From Dama dama (lineage: Eukaryota > Chordata > Mammalia > Artiodactyla > Cervidae): a stretch of DNA of 64,000 bases. Shown here in pieces: positions 47,226 to 58,365 of this stretch. How positions within the stretch are numbered: the first letter of the stretch is position 1; each line of letters opens with the position of its first letter. The stretch covers positions 1,488,001 through 1,552,000 of the forward strand of contig NW_026870889.1 of the NCBI RefSeq assembly GCF_033118175.1. The letters run 5' to 3'. The notes under the pieces are model-generated. The model saw only the letters and a program-made list of their open reading frames with translations, was not told the origin of the DNA and ran no database searches. The translations under genes and the position numbers were made by a program.

Positions 47226-49274
47226 TTGGGCATCCAGCCCCTTGCTGGTCCCTTCCCTCTGACGAGGCCCTCTGAGCTCCAGCACCTTGCAGTGTGGAGA
47301 CAGCCCCTGCCAGCAACCTCCTCTCCAAGGAGGCCTAAACCGAGGACTAGGCCCAGGGGAAAGGCACAAGCGGGGATGAGCCTGGGGAGGCGCCCGGGCA
47401 TGTCTGGACCCAGTCCCCGCAGCCTGCCCCTTGGTGGGGCAGTACCCCCGGAGGCCAGGAAGGTCTGGGCAAGGCTGGCCAGGGGCAGGGGCCCTGCTGG
47501 GTCCTGCCCCTGTCCTGTGGGGCCTCTGGGCACAACCGGCCCTCTCCCACTGGAAGACCTCCCCGGCTGCCTCCAAAGGCCGGTTTGCAAGCGCTCCCGC
47601 CCACTGTTCCCAGCAGGCGTGCACAATGCTCCCAAGCCCGGGAGAAAAGCGCTTCGGGGTGGTGCTCTCTCCGGGCCCTTTCCCGTGAGCCTGGGGGCCA
47701 GGCAGGGGGTCCACACTCCCAGGCCAAGGCAGAACGACATGCACACGTCTGTTCCTGCCCCCTGCACAGGCAGAGAGCTCGGGGGAGCCAGAGTCTGCCA
47801 GGCAGCTGCTGGGCTGGCCGCCTGTGTGGGAAGGGGCAGAGCCGACCTAGGGGCAAGTTGGGCCTCTTGCTCTCCCTGCTGCCCCGATGCTGCTGGGCCA
47901 AAGAGGTCTTGGGCATCCAGCCCCTTACTGGTCCCTTCCCTCTGACAAGGCCCTCTGAGCTCCAGCACCTTGCAGTGTGGAGACAGCCCCTGCCAGCAAC
48001 CTCCTCTCCAAGGAGGCCTCAACCGAGGCCTAGGCCCAGGGGAAAGGCACCAGCGGGGATGAGCCTGGGGAGGCGCCCGGGCATGTCTGGACCCAGTCCC
48101 CGCAGCCTGACCCTTGGCTGGGCAGTACCCCCTGAGGCCAGGAACGTCTGGGCAAGGCTGGCCAGGGGCAGGGGCCCTGCTGGGTCCTGCCCCTGTCCTG
48201 TGGGGCCTCTGAGCACATCCGGCCCTCTCCCGCTGGAAGACCTCCCCGGCTGCCTCCAAAGGCCGGTTTGCCAACACTTCCGCCCACTGTTCCGACCAGG
48301 CGCGCACAATGCTCCCAAGCCCGGGAGAAAAGCACTTCGGGGTGGTGCTCTCTCCGGGCCCTTGCCCCTGAGCCTGGGGGCCAGGCAGGGGGAACACACT
48401 CCCAGGCCAAGGCAGAATGACATGCACACGTCTGTTCCTGCCCCCTACACCGGTAGAGAGCTCGGGGGAGCCAGAGACAGCCAGGCTGCTGCTGGGCTGG
48501 CTGCCTGTGTGGGACGGGGCAGAGCCGACCTAGGGGCAAGTTGGGCCTCTTGCTCTCCCTGCTGCCCTGAGGCTGCTGGGTCAAAGAGGTCTTGGGCATC
48601 CAGCCCTTTGCTGGTCCCTTCCCTCTGACGAGGCCCTCTGAGCTCCAGCACCTTGCAGTGTGGAGACAGCCCCTGCAAGCAACCTCCTCTCCAAGGAGGC
48701 CTCAACCGAGGCCTAGGCCCAGGGGAAAGGCACCAGCGGGGATGAGCCTGGGGAGGCGCTCGGGCATGTCTGGACCCAGACCCCGCAGCCTGCCCCTTGG
48801 TGGGGCAGTACCCCCGGAGGCCAGGAAGGTCTGGGCAAGAATGGCCAGGGGCAGGGGCCCTGCTGGGTCCTGCCCCTGGCCTGTGGGGCCTCTGAGCACA
48901 ACCGGCCCTCTTCCACTGGAAGACCTCCCCGGCTGCCTCCAAAGGCCGGTTTGCAAGCGCTCCCGCCCACTGTTCCCAGTAGGCGTGCACAATGCTCCCA
49001 AGCCCGGGAGAAAAGCGCTTCAGGGTGGTGCTCTCTCCGGGCCCTTGCCCCTGAGCCTGGGGGCAAGGCAGGGTGTCCACACTCCCAGGCCAAGGCAGAA
49101 CGTCATGCACACGTCTGTTCCTGCCCCCTACACCGGCAGAGAGCTCGGGGGAGCCAGAGACTGCCAGGCTGCTGCTGGGCTGGCTGCCTGTGTGGGACGG
49201 GGTAGAGCCGACCTAGGGGCAAGTTGGGCCTCTTGCTCTCCCTGCTGCCCTGAGGCTGCTGGGTCAAAGAGGTC

Positions 49275-49956
49275 TTGGGCATCCAGCCCCTTGCTGGTCC
49301 CTTCCCTCTGACGAGGCCCTCTGAGCTCCAGCACCTTGCAGTGTGGAGACAGCCCCTGCCAGCAACCTCCTCTCCAAGGAGGCCTCAACCGAGGCCTAGG
49401 CCCAGGGGAAAGGCACCAGCGGGAATGATCCTGGGGAGGCGCACGGACATGTCTGGACCCAGTCCCCGCAGCCTGACCCTTGGTGGGGCAGTACCCCCAG
49501 AGGCCAGGAAGGTCTGGGCAAGGATGGCCAGGGGCAGGGGCCCTGGTGGGACCTGCCCCTGGCCTGTGGGGCCTCTGAGCACAACCGGCCCTCTCCCACT
49601 GGAAGACCTCCCCGGCTGCCTCCAAACGCCGGTTTGCAAGCGCTCCCGCCCACTGTTCCCAGCAGGCGTGCACAATGCTCCCAAGCCCGGGAGAAAAGCG
49701 CTTCGGGGTGGTGCTCTCTCCGGGCCCTTGCCCCTGAGCCTGGGGGCAAGGAACGGTGTCCACACTCCCAGGCCAAGTCAGAACCACATGCACACCCCTG
49801 ATCTGCCCCCTGCACCGGCAGAGAGCTCGGGGGAGCCAGAGTATGTCAGGCAGCTGCTGGGCTGGCCGCCTGTGTGGGAAGGGGCAGAGCCGACATAGGG
49901 GCAAGTTGGGCCTCTTGCTCTCCCTGCTGCCCTGAGGCTGCTGGGCCAAAGAGGTC
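49275..49956. repeat. Duplicated monomer (partner 46544-47225)
   Basis: This monomer carries the same rare variant set as the one at 46544, including AGCGGGAATGATCC and GCAAGGAACGGTG, with only a handful of differences seen. Its presence four monomers downstream indicates a local duplication or a fading four-monomer higher-order repeat. The monomers between the two copies are not obviously repeated elsewhere in the same order. Confidence 0.8.
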
Positions 49957-52900
49957 TTGGGCATCCAGCCCCTTGCTAGTCCCTTCCCTCTGATGAGGCC
50001 CTCTGAGCTCCAGCACCTTGCAGTGTGGAGACAGCCCCTGCCAGGAACCTCCTCTCCAAGGAGGCCTAAACCGAGGCCTAGGCCCAGGGGAAAGGCACCA
50101 GCGGGGATGAGCCTGGGGAGGCGCCCGGGCATGTCTGGACCCAGTCCCCGCAGCCTGCCCCTTGGTGGGGCAGTACCCCCGGAGGCCAGGAAGGTCTGGG
50201 CAAAACTGGCCAGGGGCAGGGGCCCGGCTGGGTCCTGCCCCTGGCCTGTGGGGCCTCTGAGCACAACCGGCCCTCTCCCACTGGAAGACCTCCGCGGCTG
50301 CCTCCAAAGGCCGGTTTGCCAACCCTCGCGCCCGCTGTTCCCGCCAGGCACGCACAATTCTCCTAAGCCCGGGAGAAAAGCGCTTCGGGGTGTTGCTCTC
50401 TCCGGGCTCTTTCCCCTGAGCGTGGGGACCAGGTAGTGGGTCCACACTCCCAGACCAAGGCAGAACCACATGCACACGTCTATTCCTGTCCCCTGCACCG
50501 GCAGAGAGCTCGGGGGAGCCAGAGTCTGTCAGGCAGCTGCTGGGCTGGCCGCCTGTGTGGGAAGGGGCAGAGCCGACCTAGGGGCAAGTTGGGCCTCTTG
50601 CTCTCCCTGCTGTCCTGAGGCTGCTGGGCCAAAGAAGTCTTGGGCATCCAGCCCCTTGCTGGTCCCTTCCCTCTGACGAGGCCCTCTGAGCTCCAGCACC
50701 TTGCAGTGTGGAGACAGCCCCTGCCAGCAACCTCCTCTCCAAGGAGGCCTCAACCGAGGCCTAGGCCCAGGGGAAAGGCACCAGCGGGGATGAGCCTGGG
50801 GAGGCGCCCGGGCATGTCTGGACCCAGTCCCCGCAGCCTGCCCCTTGGTGGGGCAGTACCCCCGGAGGCCAGGAAGGTCTGGGAACGGCTGGCCAGGGGC
50901 AGGGGCCCGGCTGGGTCCTGCCCCTGTCCTGTGGGGCCTCTGAGCACATCCGGCCCTCTCCCGCTGGAAGACCTCCCCGGCTGCCTCCAAAGGCCGGTTT
51001 GCCAACACTCCCGCCCACTGTTCCCACCAGGCGCGCACAATGCTCCCAAGCCCAGGAGAAAAGCGCTTCGGGGTGGTGCTCTCTCCGGGCCCTTGCCCCT
51101 GAGCCTGGGGGCCAGGCAGGGGGAACACACTCCCAGGCCAAGGCAGAAAGACATGCACACGTCTGTTCCTGTCCCCTGCACCGGCAGAGAGCTCGGGGGA
51201 GCCAGAGACTGCCAGGCAGCTGCTGGGCTGGCTGCCTGTGTGGGACGGGTCAGAGCCGACCTAGGGGCAAGTTGGGCCTCTTGCTCTCCCTGCTGCCCTG
51301 AGGCTGCTGGGTCAAAGAGGTCTTGGGCATCCAGCCCTTTGCTGGTCCCTTCCCTCTGACGAGGCCCTCTGAGCTCCAGCACCTTGCAGTGTGTAGACAG
51401 CCCCTGCCAGCAACCTCCTCTCCAAGGAGGCCTCAACCGAGGCCTAGGCCCAGGGGAAAGGCACCAGCGGGGATGAGCCTGGGGAGGCGCCCGGGCATGT
51501 CTGGACCCAGTCCCCGCAGCCTGCCCCTTGGTGGGGCAGTACCCCCTGAGGCCAGGAAGGTCTGGGAAAGCCTGGCCAGGGGCAGGGGCCCTGCTGGGTC
51601 CTGCCCCTGGCCTGTGGGGCCTCTGAGCACATCCGGCCCTCTCCCGCTGGAAGACCTCCCCGGCTGCCTCCAAAGGCCGGGTTGCCAACACTCCCGCCGG
51701 CTGTTCCCGCTAGGCACGCACAATGCTCCCAAGCCCGGGAGAAAAGCGCTTCGGGGTGGTGCTCTCTCCGGGCCCTTGCCCCAGAGCCTGGGGTCCAGAC
51801 AGGGGGAACACACTCCCAGGCCAAGGCAGAACGACATGCACACGTCTGTTCCTGCCCCCTACACCGGCAGAGAGCTCGGGGGAGCCAGAGACAGCCAGGC
51901 TGCTGCTGGGCTGGCTGCCTGTGTGGGACGGTGCAGAGCCGACCTAGGGGCAAGTTGGGCCTCTTGCTCTCCCTGCTGACCTGAGACTGCTGGGTCAAAG
52001 AGGTCTTGGGCATCCAGCCCTTTGCTGGTCCCTTCCCTCTGACGAGGCCCTCTGAGCTCCAGCACCTTGCAGTGTGGAGACAGCCCCTGCCAGCAACCTC
52101 CTCTCCAAGGAGGCCTCAACCGAGGCCTAGGCCCAGGGGAAAGGCACCAGCGGGGATGAGCTAGGGGAGGCGCCCGAGCATGTCTGGACCCAGTCCCCGC
52201 AGCCTGCCCCTTGGTGGGGCAGTACCCCCGGAGGCCAGGAAGGTCTGGGAACGGCTGGCCAGGGGCAGGGGCCCTGCTGGGTCCTGCCCCTGGCCTGTGG
52301 GGCCTCTGAGCACAACCGGCCCTCTCCCACTTGAAGACCTCCCCGGCTGCCTCCAAAGGCCGGTTTGCAAGCGCTCTCGCCCACTGTTCCCAGCAGGCGT
52401 GCACAATGCTCCTAAGCCCGGGAGAAAAGCGCTTCAGGGTGGTGCTCTTTCTGGGCCCTTGCCCCTGAGCCTGGGGGCAAGGCAGGGTGTCCACACTCCC
52501 AGGCCAAGGCAGAACCACATGTACACGTCTGATCTGCCCCCTGCACCGGCAGAGAGCTCGAGGGAGCCAGAGTCTGTCAGGCAGCTGCTGGGCTGGCCGC
52601 CTGTGTGGGAAGGGGCAGAGCCGACCTAGGGGCAAGTTGGGCCTCTTGCTCTCCCTGCTGCCCTGAGGCTGCTGGGCCAAAGAGGTCTTGGGCATCCAGC
52701 CCCTTGCTGGTCCCTTCCCTCTGACGAGGCCCTCTGAGCTCCAGCACCTTGCAGTGTGGAGACAGCCCCTGCCAGCAACCTCCTCTCCAAGGAGGCCTCA
52801 ACCGAGGCCTAGGCCCAGGGGAAAGGCACCAGCGGGGATGAGCCTGGGGAGGCGCCCGGGCATGTCTGGACCCAGTCCCCGCAGCCTGCCCCTTGGTGGG

Positions 52901-54378
52901 GCAGTACCCCCGGAGGCCAGGAAGGTCTGGGCAAGGCTGGCCAGGGGCAGGGGCCCTGCTGGGTCCTGCCCCTGGCCTGTGGGGCCTCTGAGCATAACCG
53001 GCCCTCTCCCACTGGAAGACCTCCCCGGCTGCCTCCAAAGGCCGGTTTGCAAGCACTCCCGCCCGCTGTTCACGCCAGGCTCGCACAATGCTCCCAAGCC
53101 CGGGAGAAAAGCGCTTTGGGGTGGTGCTCTCTCCGGGCCCTTGCCCCTGAGCCTGGGGGCAAGGCAGAGGGAACACACTCCCAGGCCAAGGCAGAAACAC
53201 ATGCATACCTCTGATCTGCTCCCTGCACCGGCAGAGAGCTCGGGGGATCCAGAGTATGTCAGGCAGCTGCTGGGCTGGCCGCCTGTGTGGGAAGGGGCAG
53301 AGCCGACCTAGGGGCAAGTTGGGCCTCTTGCTCTCCCTGCTGCCCCGATGCTGCTGGGCCAAAGAGGTCTTGGGCATCCAGCCCCTTGCTGGTCCCTTCC
53401 CTCTGACAAGGCCCTCTGAGCTCCAGCACCTTGCAGTGTGGAGACAGCCCCTGCCAGCAACCTCCTCTCCAAGGAGGCCTCAACCGAGGCCTAGGACCAG
53501 GGGAAAGGCACCAGCGGGGATGAGCCTGGGGAGGCGCCCGGGCATGTCTGGACCCAGTCCCCGCAGCCTGCCCCTTGGTGGGGCAGTACCCCCTGAGGCC
53601 AGGAAGGTCTCGGAAAGGCTGGCCAGGGGCAGGGGACCTGCTGGGTCCTGCCCCTGGTCTGTGGGGCCTCTGAGCACATCCGGCCCTCTCCCGCTGGAAG
53701 ACCTCCCCGGCTGCCTCCAAAGGCCGGTTTGCCAACACTCCCGCCCACTGTTCCCACCAGGCGCGCACAATGCTCCCAAGCCCGGGAGAAAAGCGCTTCG
53801 GGGTGGTGCTCTCTCCGGGCCCTTGCCCCTGAGCCTGGGGGCCAGGCAGGGGGAACACACTCTCAGGCCAAGGCAGAACGACATGCACACGTCTGTTCCT
53901 GACCCCTGCACCGGCAGAGAGCTCGGGGGAGCCAGAGTCTGTCAGGCAGCTGCTGGGTTGGCTGCCTGTGTGGGAAGGGGCAGAGCCGACCTAGGGGCAA
54001 GTTGGGCCTCTTGCTCTCCCTGCTGCCCTGAGGCTGCTGGGCCAAAGAGGTCTTGGGCATCCAGCCCCTTGCTGGTCCCTTCCCGCTGACGAGGCCCTCT
54101 GAGCTCCAGCACCTTGCAGTGTGGAGACAGCCCCTGCCGGCAACCTCCTCTCCAAGGAGGCCTCAACCGAGGCCTAGGCCCAGGGGAAAGGCACCAGCGG
54201 GGATGAGCCTGGGGAGGCGCCCGGGCATGTCTGGACCCAGTCCCCGCAGCCTGCCCCTTGGTGGGGCAGTACCCCCGGAGGCCAGGAAGGTCTGGGCAAG
54301 CCTGGCCAGGGGCAGGGGCCCTGCTGGGTCCTGCCCCTGGCCTGTGGGGCCTCTGAGCACAACCGGCCCTCTCCCACT

Positions 54379-57300
54379 GGAAGACCTCCCCGGCTGCCTC
54401 CAAAGGCCGGTTTGCAAGCACTCCCGCCCGCTGTTCCCACCAGTCACGCACAATGCTCCCAAGCCCGGGAGAAAAGCATTTTGGGGTGGTGCTCACACCG
54501 GGCCCTGGAAGACCTCCCCGGCTGCCTCCAAAGGCTGGTTTTCAAGAACTCCCTCCCGCTGACCCGCCAGCCGCACACAATGCTCCCAAGCCCGGGAGAA
54601 AAGCATTTTGGGGTGGTGCTCTCTCCGGGCCCTTGGAAGACCTCCCCGTCTGCCTCGAAAGGCCGGTTTGCAAGCACTCACGTCTGCTGTTCCTGACAGC
54701 CGCGCACAATGCTCCCAATTCCGGGAGAAAAGTGCTTCGGGATGGTGCTCTCTCCGGGCCCTTGGAAGACCTCCCAAGCTGCCTCCAAAGGCCGGTTTGC
54801 AAGCACTCCCGCCCGCTGTTCCCGCCAGCCTCGCACAATGCTCCCAAGCCCGGGAGAAAAGCGCTTCTGGGTGGTGTTCTCTCCGAGCCAATGGAGGACC
54901 TCCCTGGCTGCCCCCAAAGGCCGGTTTGCAAGCACTCCCACTCGCTGTTCCCGCCAGCCACGCACAATCCTCCAAAACCCCGGAGAAAAGCGCTTCGGGG
55001 TGGTGTTCTCTCCGTGCCCATGGAAGACCTCCCGGGGTGCCCCCAAAGGCCGGTTTGGAAGCACTCCCACTCGCTGTTCCCGCCATCCGCGCAAATGTTC
55101 CAAGCCCGGGAGAAAAGCGCTTCTGGGTGGTGCTCTCTCCTGGCCCTTGGAAGACCTCCCCGGCTGCCTCCAAAGGCCAGTTTGCAAGGACTCCTTCCTG
55201 CTGTTCCCGCCAGCCACGCACAATGCTCCCAAGCCCGGGAGAAAAGCATTTTCGGGTGGTGCTCACTCCGGGCCCTTGGAAGACCTCCCCGGCTGCCTCC
55301 AATGGCCAGTTTGCAAGCACTCATGCCCACTGTTCCCACCAGCCGCGCACAATGCTCCCAAGCCCGGGAGAAAAGCTTTTTGGGGTGGTGCTCACACCGG
55401 GCCCTGGAAGACCTCCCCGGCTGCCTCCAAAGGCCGGTTTTCAAGCACTCCTGCCTGCTGTTCCCGCCACCTGCGCACAATACTCCCAAGCCCGGGAGAA
55501 AAGCGCTTCGGGGTGGTGCTCTCTACAGGCCCTTGGAAGACCTCCCCGGCTGCCTCCAAAGGCCGGTTTGCAAGGACTCCTTCCTGCTGTTCCCGCCAGC
55601 CACGCACAATGCTCCCAAGCCCGGGAGAAAAGCATTTTGGGGTGGTGCTCTCTACAGGCCCTTGGAAGACCTCCCCGGCTGCCTCCAATGGCCAGTTTGC
55701 AAGCACTCATGCCCGCTGTTCCCACCAGCCGCGCGCAATGCTCCCAAGCCCGGGAGAAAAGCTTTTTGGGGTGGTGCTCACACCGGGCCCTGGAAGACCT
55801 CCCCGGCTGCCTGCAAAGGCCGGTTTTCAAGCACTCCTGCCTGCTGTTCCCGCCACCCGCGCACAATGCTCCCAAGCCCGGGAGAAAAGCGCTTCGGGGT
55901 GGTGCTCTCTACAGGCCCTTGGAAGCCTCCCCGGCTGCCTCCAAAGGCCGGTTTGCAAGGACTCCTTCCTGCTGTTCCCCCCAGCCACGCACAATGCTCC
56001 CAACCCGGGAGAAAAGTGCTTCGGGGTGGTGCTCTCTCCGGGCCCTTGGAAGACGTCCCCGGCTGCCTCCAAAGGCCGGTTTGCAAGCACTCATGCCCGT
56101 TGTTCCCACCAGCCGCGCACAATGCTCCCAAGCCCGGGAGAAAAGCATTTTGGGGTGGTGCTCACTCCGGGCCCTTGGAAGACCTCCCCGGCTGCCTCCA
56201 AAGGCCAGTTTGCAAGCACTCCTGCCTGCTGTTCCCGCCAGCCGCGCACAATGCTCCCAAGCCCGGGAGAAAAGCGCTTCGGGGTGGTGCTCTCTCCGGG
56301 CACTTTCAAGACCTCCCCGGCTGCCTCCAAAGGCCGGTTTGTAAGTACTCATTCCCGCTGCTTCCGCCAGCCACGCACAATGCTCCCAAGCCCGGGAGAA
56401 AAGCATTTTGGGGTGGTGCTCTCTCCGGGCCCTTGGAAGACCTCCCCGGCTGCCTCCAAAGGCCGGTTTGCAAGCACTCCTGCCTGCTGTTCCTGCCACA
56501 CGCGCACAATGCTCCCAAGCCCGGAAGAAAAGCATTTTGCGGTGGTGCTCTCTCCGGGCCCTTGGAAGACCTCCCGGTCTGCCTCCAAAGGCCGGTTTGC
56601 AAGCACTCATGTCCGCTGTTCCCGACAGCCGCGCACAATGCTCCCAAGCCCGGGAGAAAAGCATTTTGGGGTGGTGATCAGTCCGGGCCCTTGGAAGACC
56701 TCCCCGGCTGCCTCCAAAGGACAGTTTACAAGCACTCATGCCCGCTGTTCCCGCCAGCCGCGCACAATGCTCCCAAGACCGTGAGAAAAGCGCTTCGGGG
56801 TGGTGTTCTCTCCGGGACCATGGAGGACCTCCCCGGCTGCCCCCAAAGGCCAGTTTGCAAGCACTCCCACTCGCTGTTCCCGCCAGCCACACACAATGTT
56901 CCAAAACCCCGGAGAAAAGCGCTTCGGGGTGGTGCTCTCTCCGGGCCCTTGGAAGACTTGTCTGGCTGCCTCCAAAGGCCGGTTTGCAAGAATTCCCTCC
57001 TGCTGTCCCACCAGCCGCACACAATGCTCCAAAACCCGAGAGAAAAGCGCTTCGAGGTGGTGCTCTCTCCGGGCCCTTGGAAGACCTCCCCGGCTGCCTC
57101 CAAAGGCCGGTTTGCAAGCACTCCTGACTGCTGTTCCCGCCACACGCGCACAATGCACCCAAGCCCGGGAGAAAAGCGCTTCGGGGTGGTGCTCTCTCCC
57201 GGCCTTTGGAAGACGTCCCCGGCTGCCTCCAAAGGCCGGTTTGCAAGGACTCAGGCCCGCTGTTCCCGCCAGCCACGCACAATGCTCCCAAGCCCGGGAG

Positions 57301-58365
57301 AAAAGCATTTTGGGGTGGTGCTCTCTCCGGGCCCTTGGAAGACCACCCCGGCTGCCTCAAAAGGCCGGTTTGCAAGCACTCAGGCCCGCTGTTCCCGCCA
57401 GCCGCGTACAATGCTCCCAAGCCCGGGAGAAAAGCATTTTGGGGTGGTGCTCTCTCCGGGCCCTCGGAAGACCACCCCGGCTGCCTCAAAAGGCCGGTTT
57501 GCAAGCACTCAGGCCCGCTGTTCCCGCCAGCCGCGTACAATGCTCCCAAGCCCGGGAGAAAAGCATTTTGGGGTGGTGTTCACTCCGGGCCCTTGAAAGA
57601 CCTCCCCGGCTGCCTCCAAAGTCCGGTTTGCAAGAACTCATGCCCGCTGTTCCCGCCAGCCGTGCACAATGCTCCCAAGACCGGGCGAAATGCGCTTCGG
57701 GGTGGTGTTCTCTCCGTGCCCATGGAGGACCACCCCAGCTGCCCCCAAAGGCCAGTTTGCAATCACTCCCACTCACTGTTCCCGCAAGCCACGCACATGC
57801 TCCAAAACAGGGGAGAGAAGCGCTTTGGGGTGGTGCTCTCTCCCGGCCCTTGGAAGACTTCCCCGGCTGCCTCCAAAGGCCGGTTTGCAAGAACTCCCTC
57901 CCGCTGTCCCGCCAGCCGCACACAATGCTCCCAATCTCGGGAGAAAAGCGCTTCGGGGTGGTGCTCTCTCAGGGCCCTTTGAAGACTTCCCCGGCTGCCT
58001 CCAATGGGTGGTATGCAAGCACTCATGCCCGCTCTTCCCACCAGCCACGCACAATGCTCCCAAGCACGGGAGAACAGCATTTTGGGGTGGTGCTCACTCC
58101 TTGCCCTTGGAAGACCTCCGCGCCTGCCTCCAAAGGCCGGTTTGCAAGCACTCCTGCCTGCTGTTCCCGCCACACGCGCACACTGCTCCCAAGCCCGGGA
58201 GAAAAGCGCATCGGGGTGGTGTTCTCTCCGGGCCCATGGAGGACCTCCCCGGCTGCCCCCAAAGGCCGGTTTGCAAGCATTCCCACTAGCTTTTCCCGAC
58301 AGCCACGCAAATGCTCCCAAGCCCGGGAGAAAAGCGCTTCGGGGTGGTGCTCTCACCGGGCCCTT
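54379..58365. repeat. 128-bp core sub-array 4 (31 units, longest)
   Basis: The core is repeated about 31 times inside the monomer anchored at 54053 (spacing 4541 bp to 58594; 3859 extra bp is 30 units). Most steps are exactly 129 bp, a multiple of three, so one frame stays open for over a thousand codons as a 43-residue repeat. Other frames on both strands are also long and open, so this reflects unit length and scarcity of stops, not coding. The right end resembles that of sub-arrays 1 and 3, ending in the ATTCCCACTAGCT unit. The tail resumes at 58366 with ACCCTGAACCTCGGGG. Confidence 0.95.
57337..57594. repeat. Near-identical pair of 129-bp core units
   Basis: Units 57337-57465 and 57466-57594 both read GGAAGACCACCCC, CTGCCTCAAAAGGCC and GCCGCGTACAATGC. 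They differ only near their edges (GGGCCCTT/GGGCCCTC at the junction, GGTGCTCTC/GGTGTTCAC at the end). Sub-array 1 has a single unit of this type at 7567. This looks like a recent one-unit slippage or unequal exchange. Confidence 0.85.

Larger units (their letters stand above)
27211..54378. repeat. Satellite monomer block 4 (longest uninterrupted run)
   Basis: Forty monomers are anchored at 27439, 28122, 28805, 29488, 30168, 30851, 31534, 32217, 32897, 33580, 34263, 34943, 35626, 36308, 36991, 37673, 38356, 39038, 39721, 40403, 41086, 41768, 42450, 43133, 43815, 44498, 45180, 45862, 46544, 47226, 47909, 48592, 49275, 49957, 50640, 51323, 52006, 52688, 53370 and 54053, the last interrupted by sub-array 4. 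Spacing is 682 or 683, with three of 680. The 680-bp monomers at 32217 and 34263 share a 2-bp loss (CAGAGTGTCAGG). A six-monomer higher-order repeat lies in the middle. No gene is seen. Confidence 0.95.

Noticed and set aside
54453..57596. Long open reading frames (hundreds to over a thousand codons) as protein-coding genes
   Set aside because: Open frames occur at once in several frames and on both strands. They change frame from monomer to monomer because 682 and 683 are not multiples of three, and many begin at TTG or similar non-ATG codons. The products are low-complexity translations of the repeat with no domain I recognise. They follow from GC-rich, stop-poor sequence.
54379..58365. Repeat-protein gene (43-residue repeats with Cys and His)
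   Set aside because: The Cys/His spacing fits no zinc-finger pattern I recognise, equivalent repeats appear in other frames, and unit lengths of 127-129 bp break the frame in sub-arrays 1-3.
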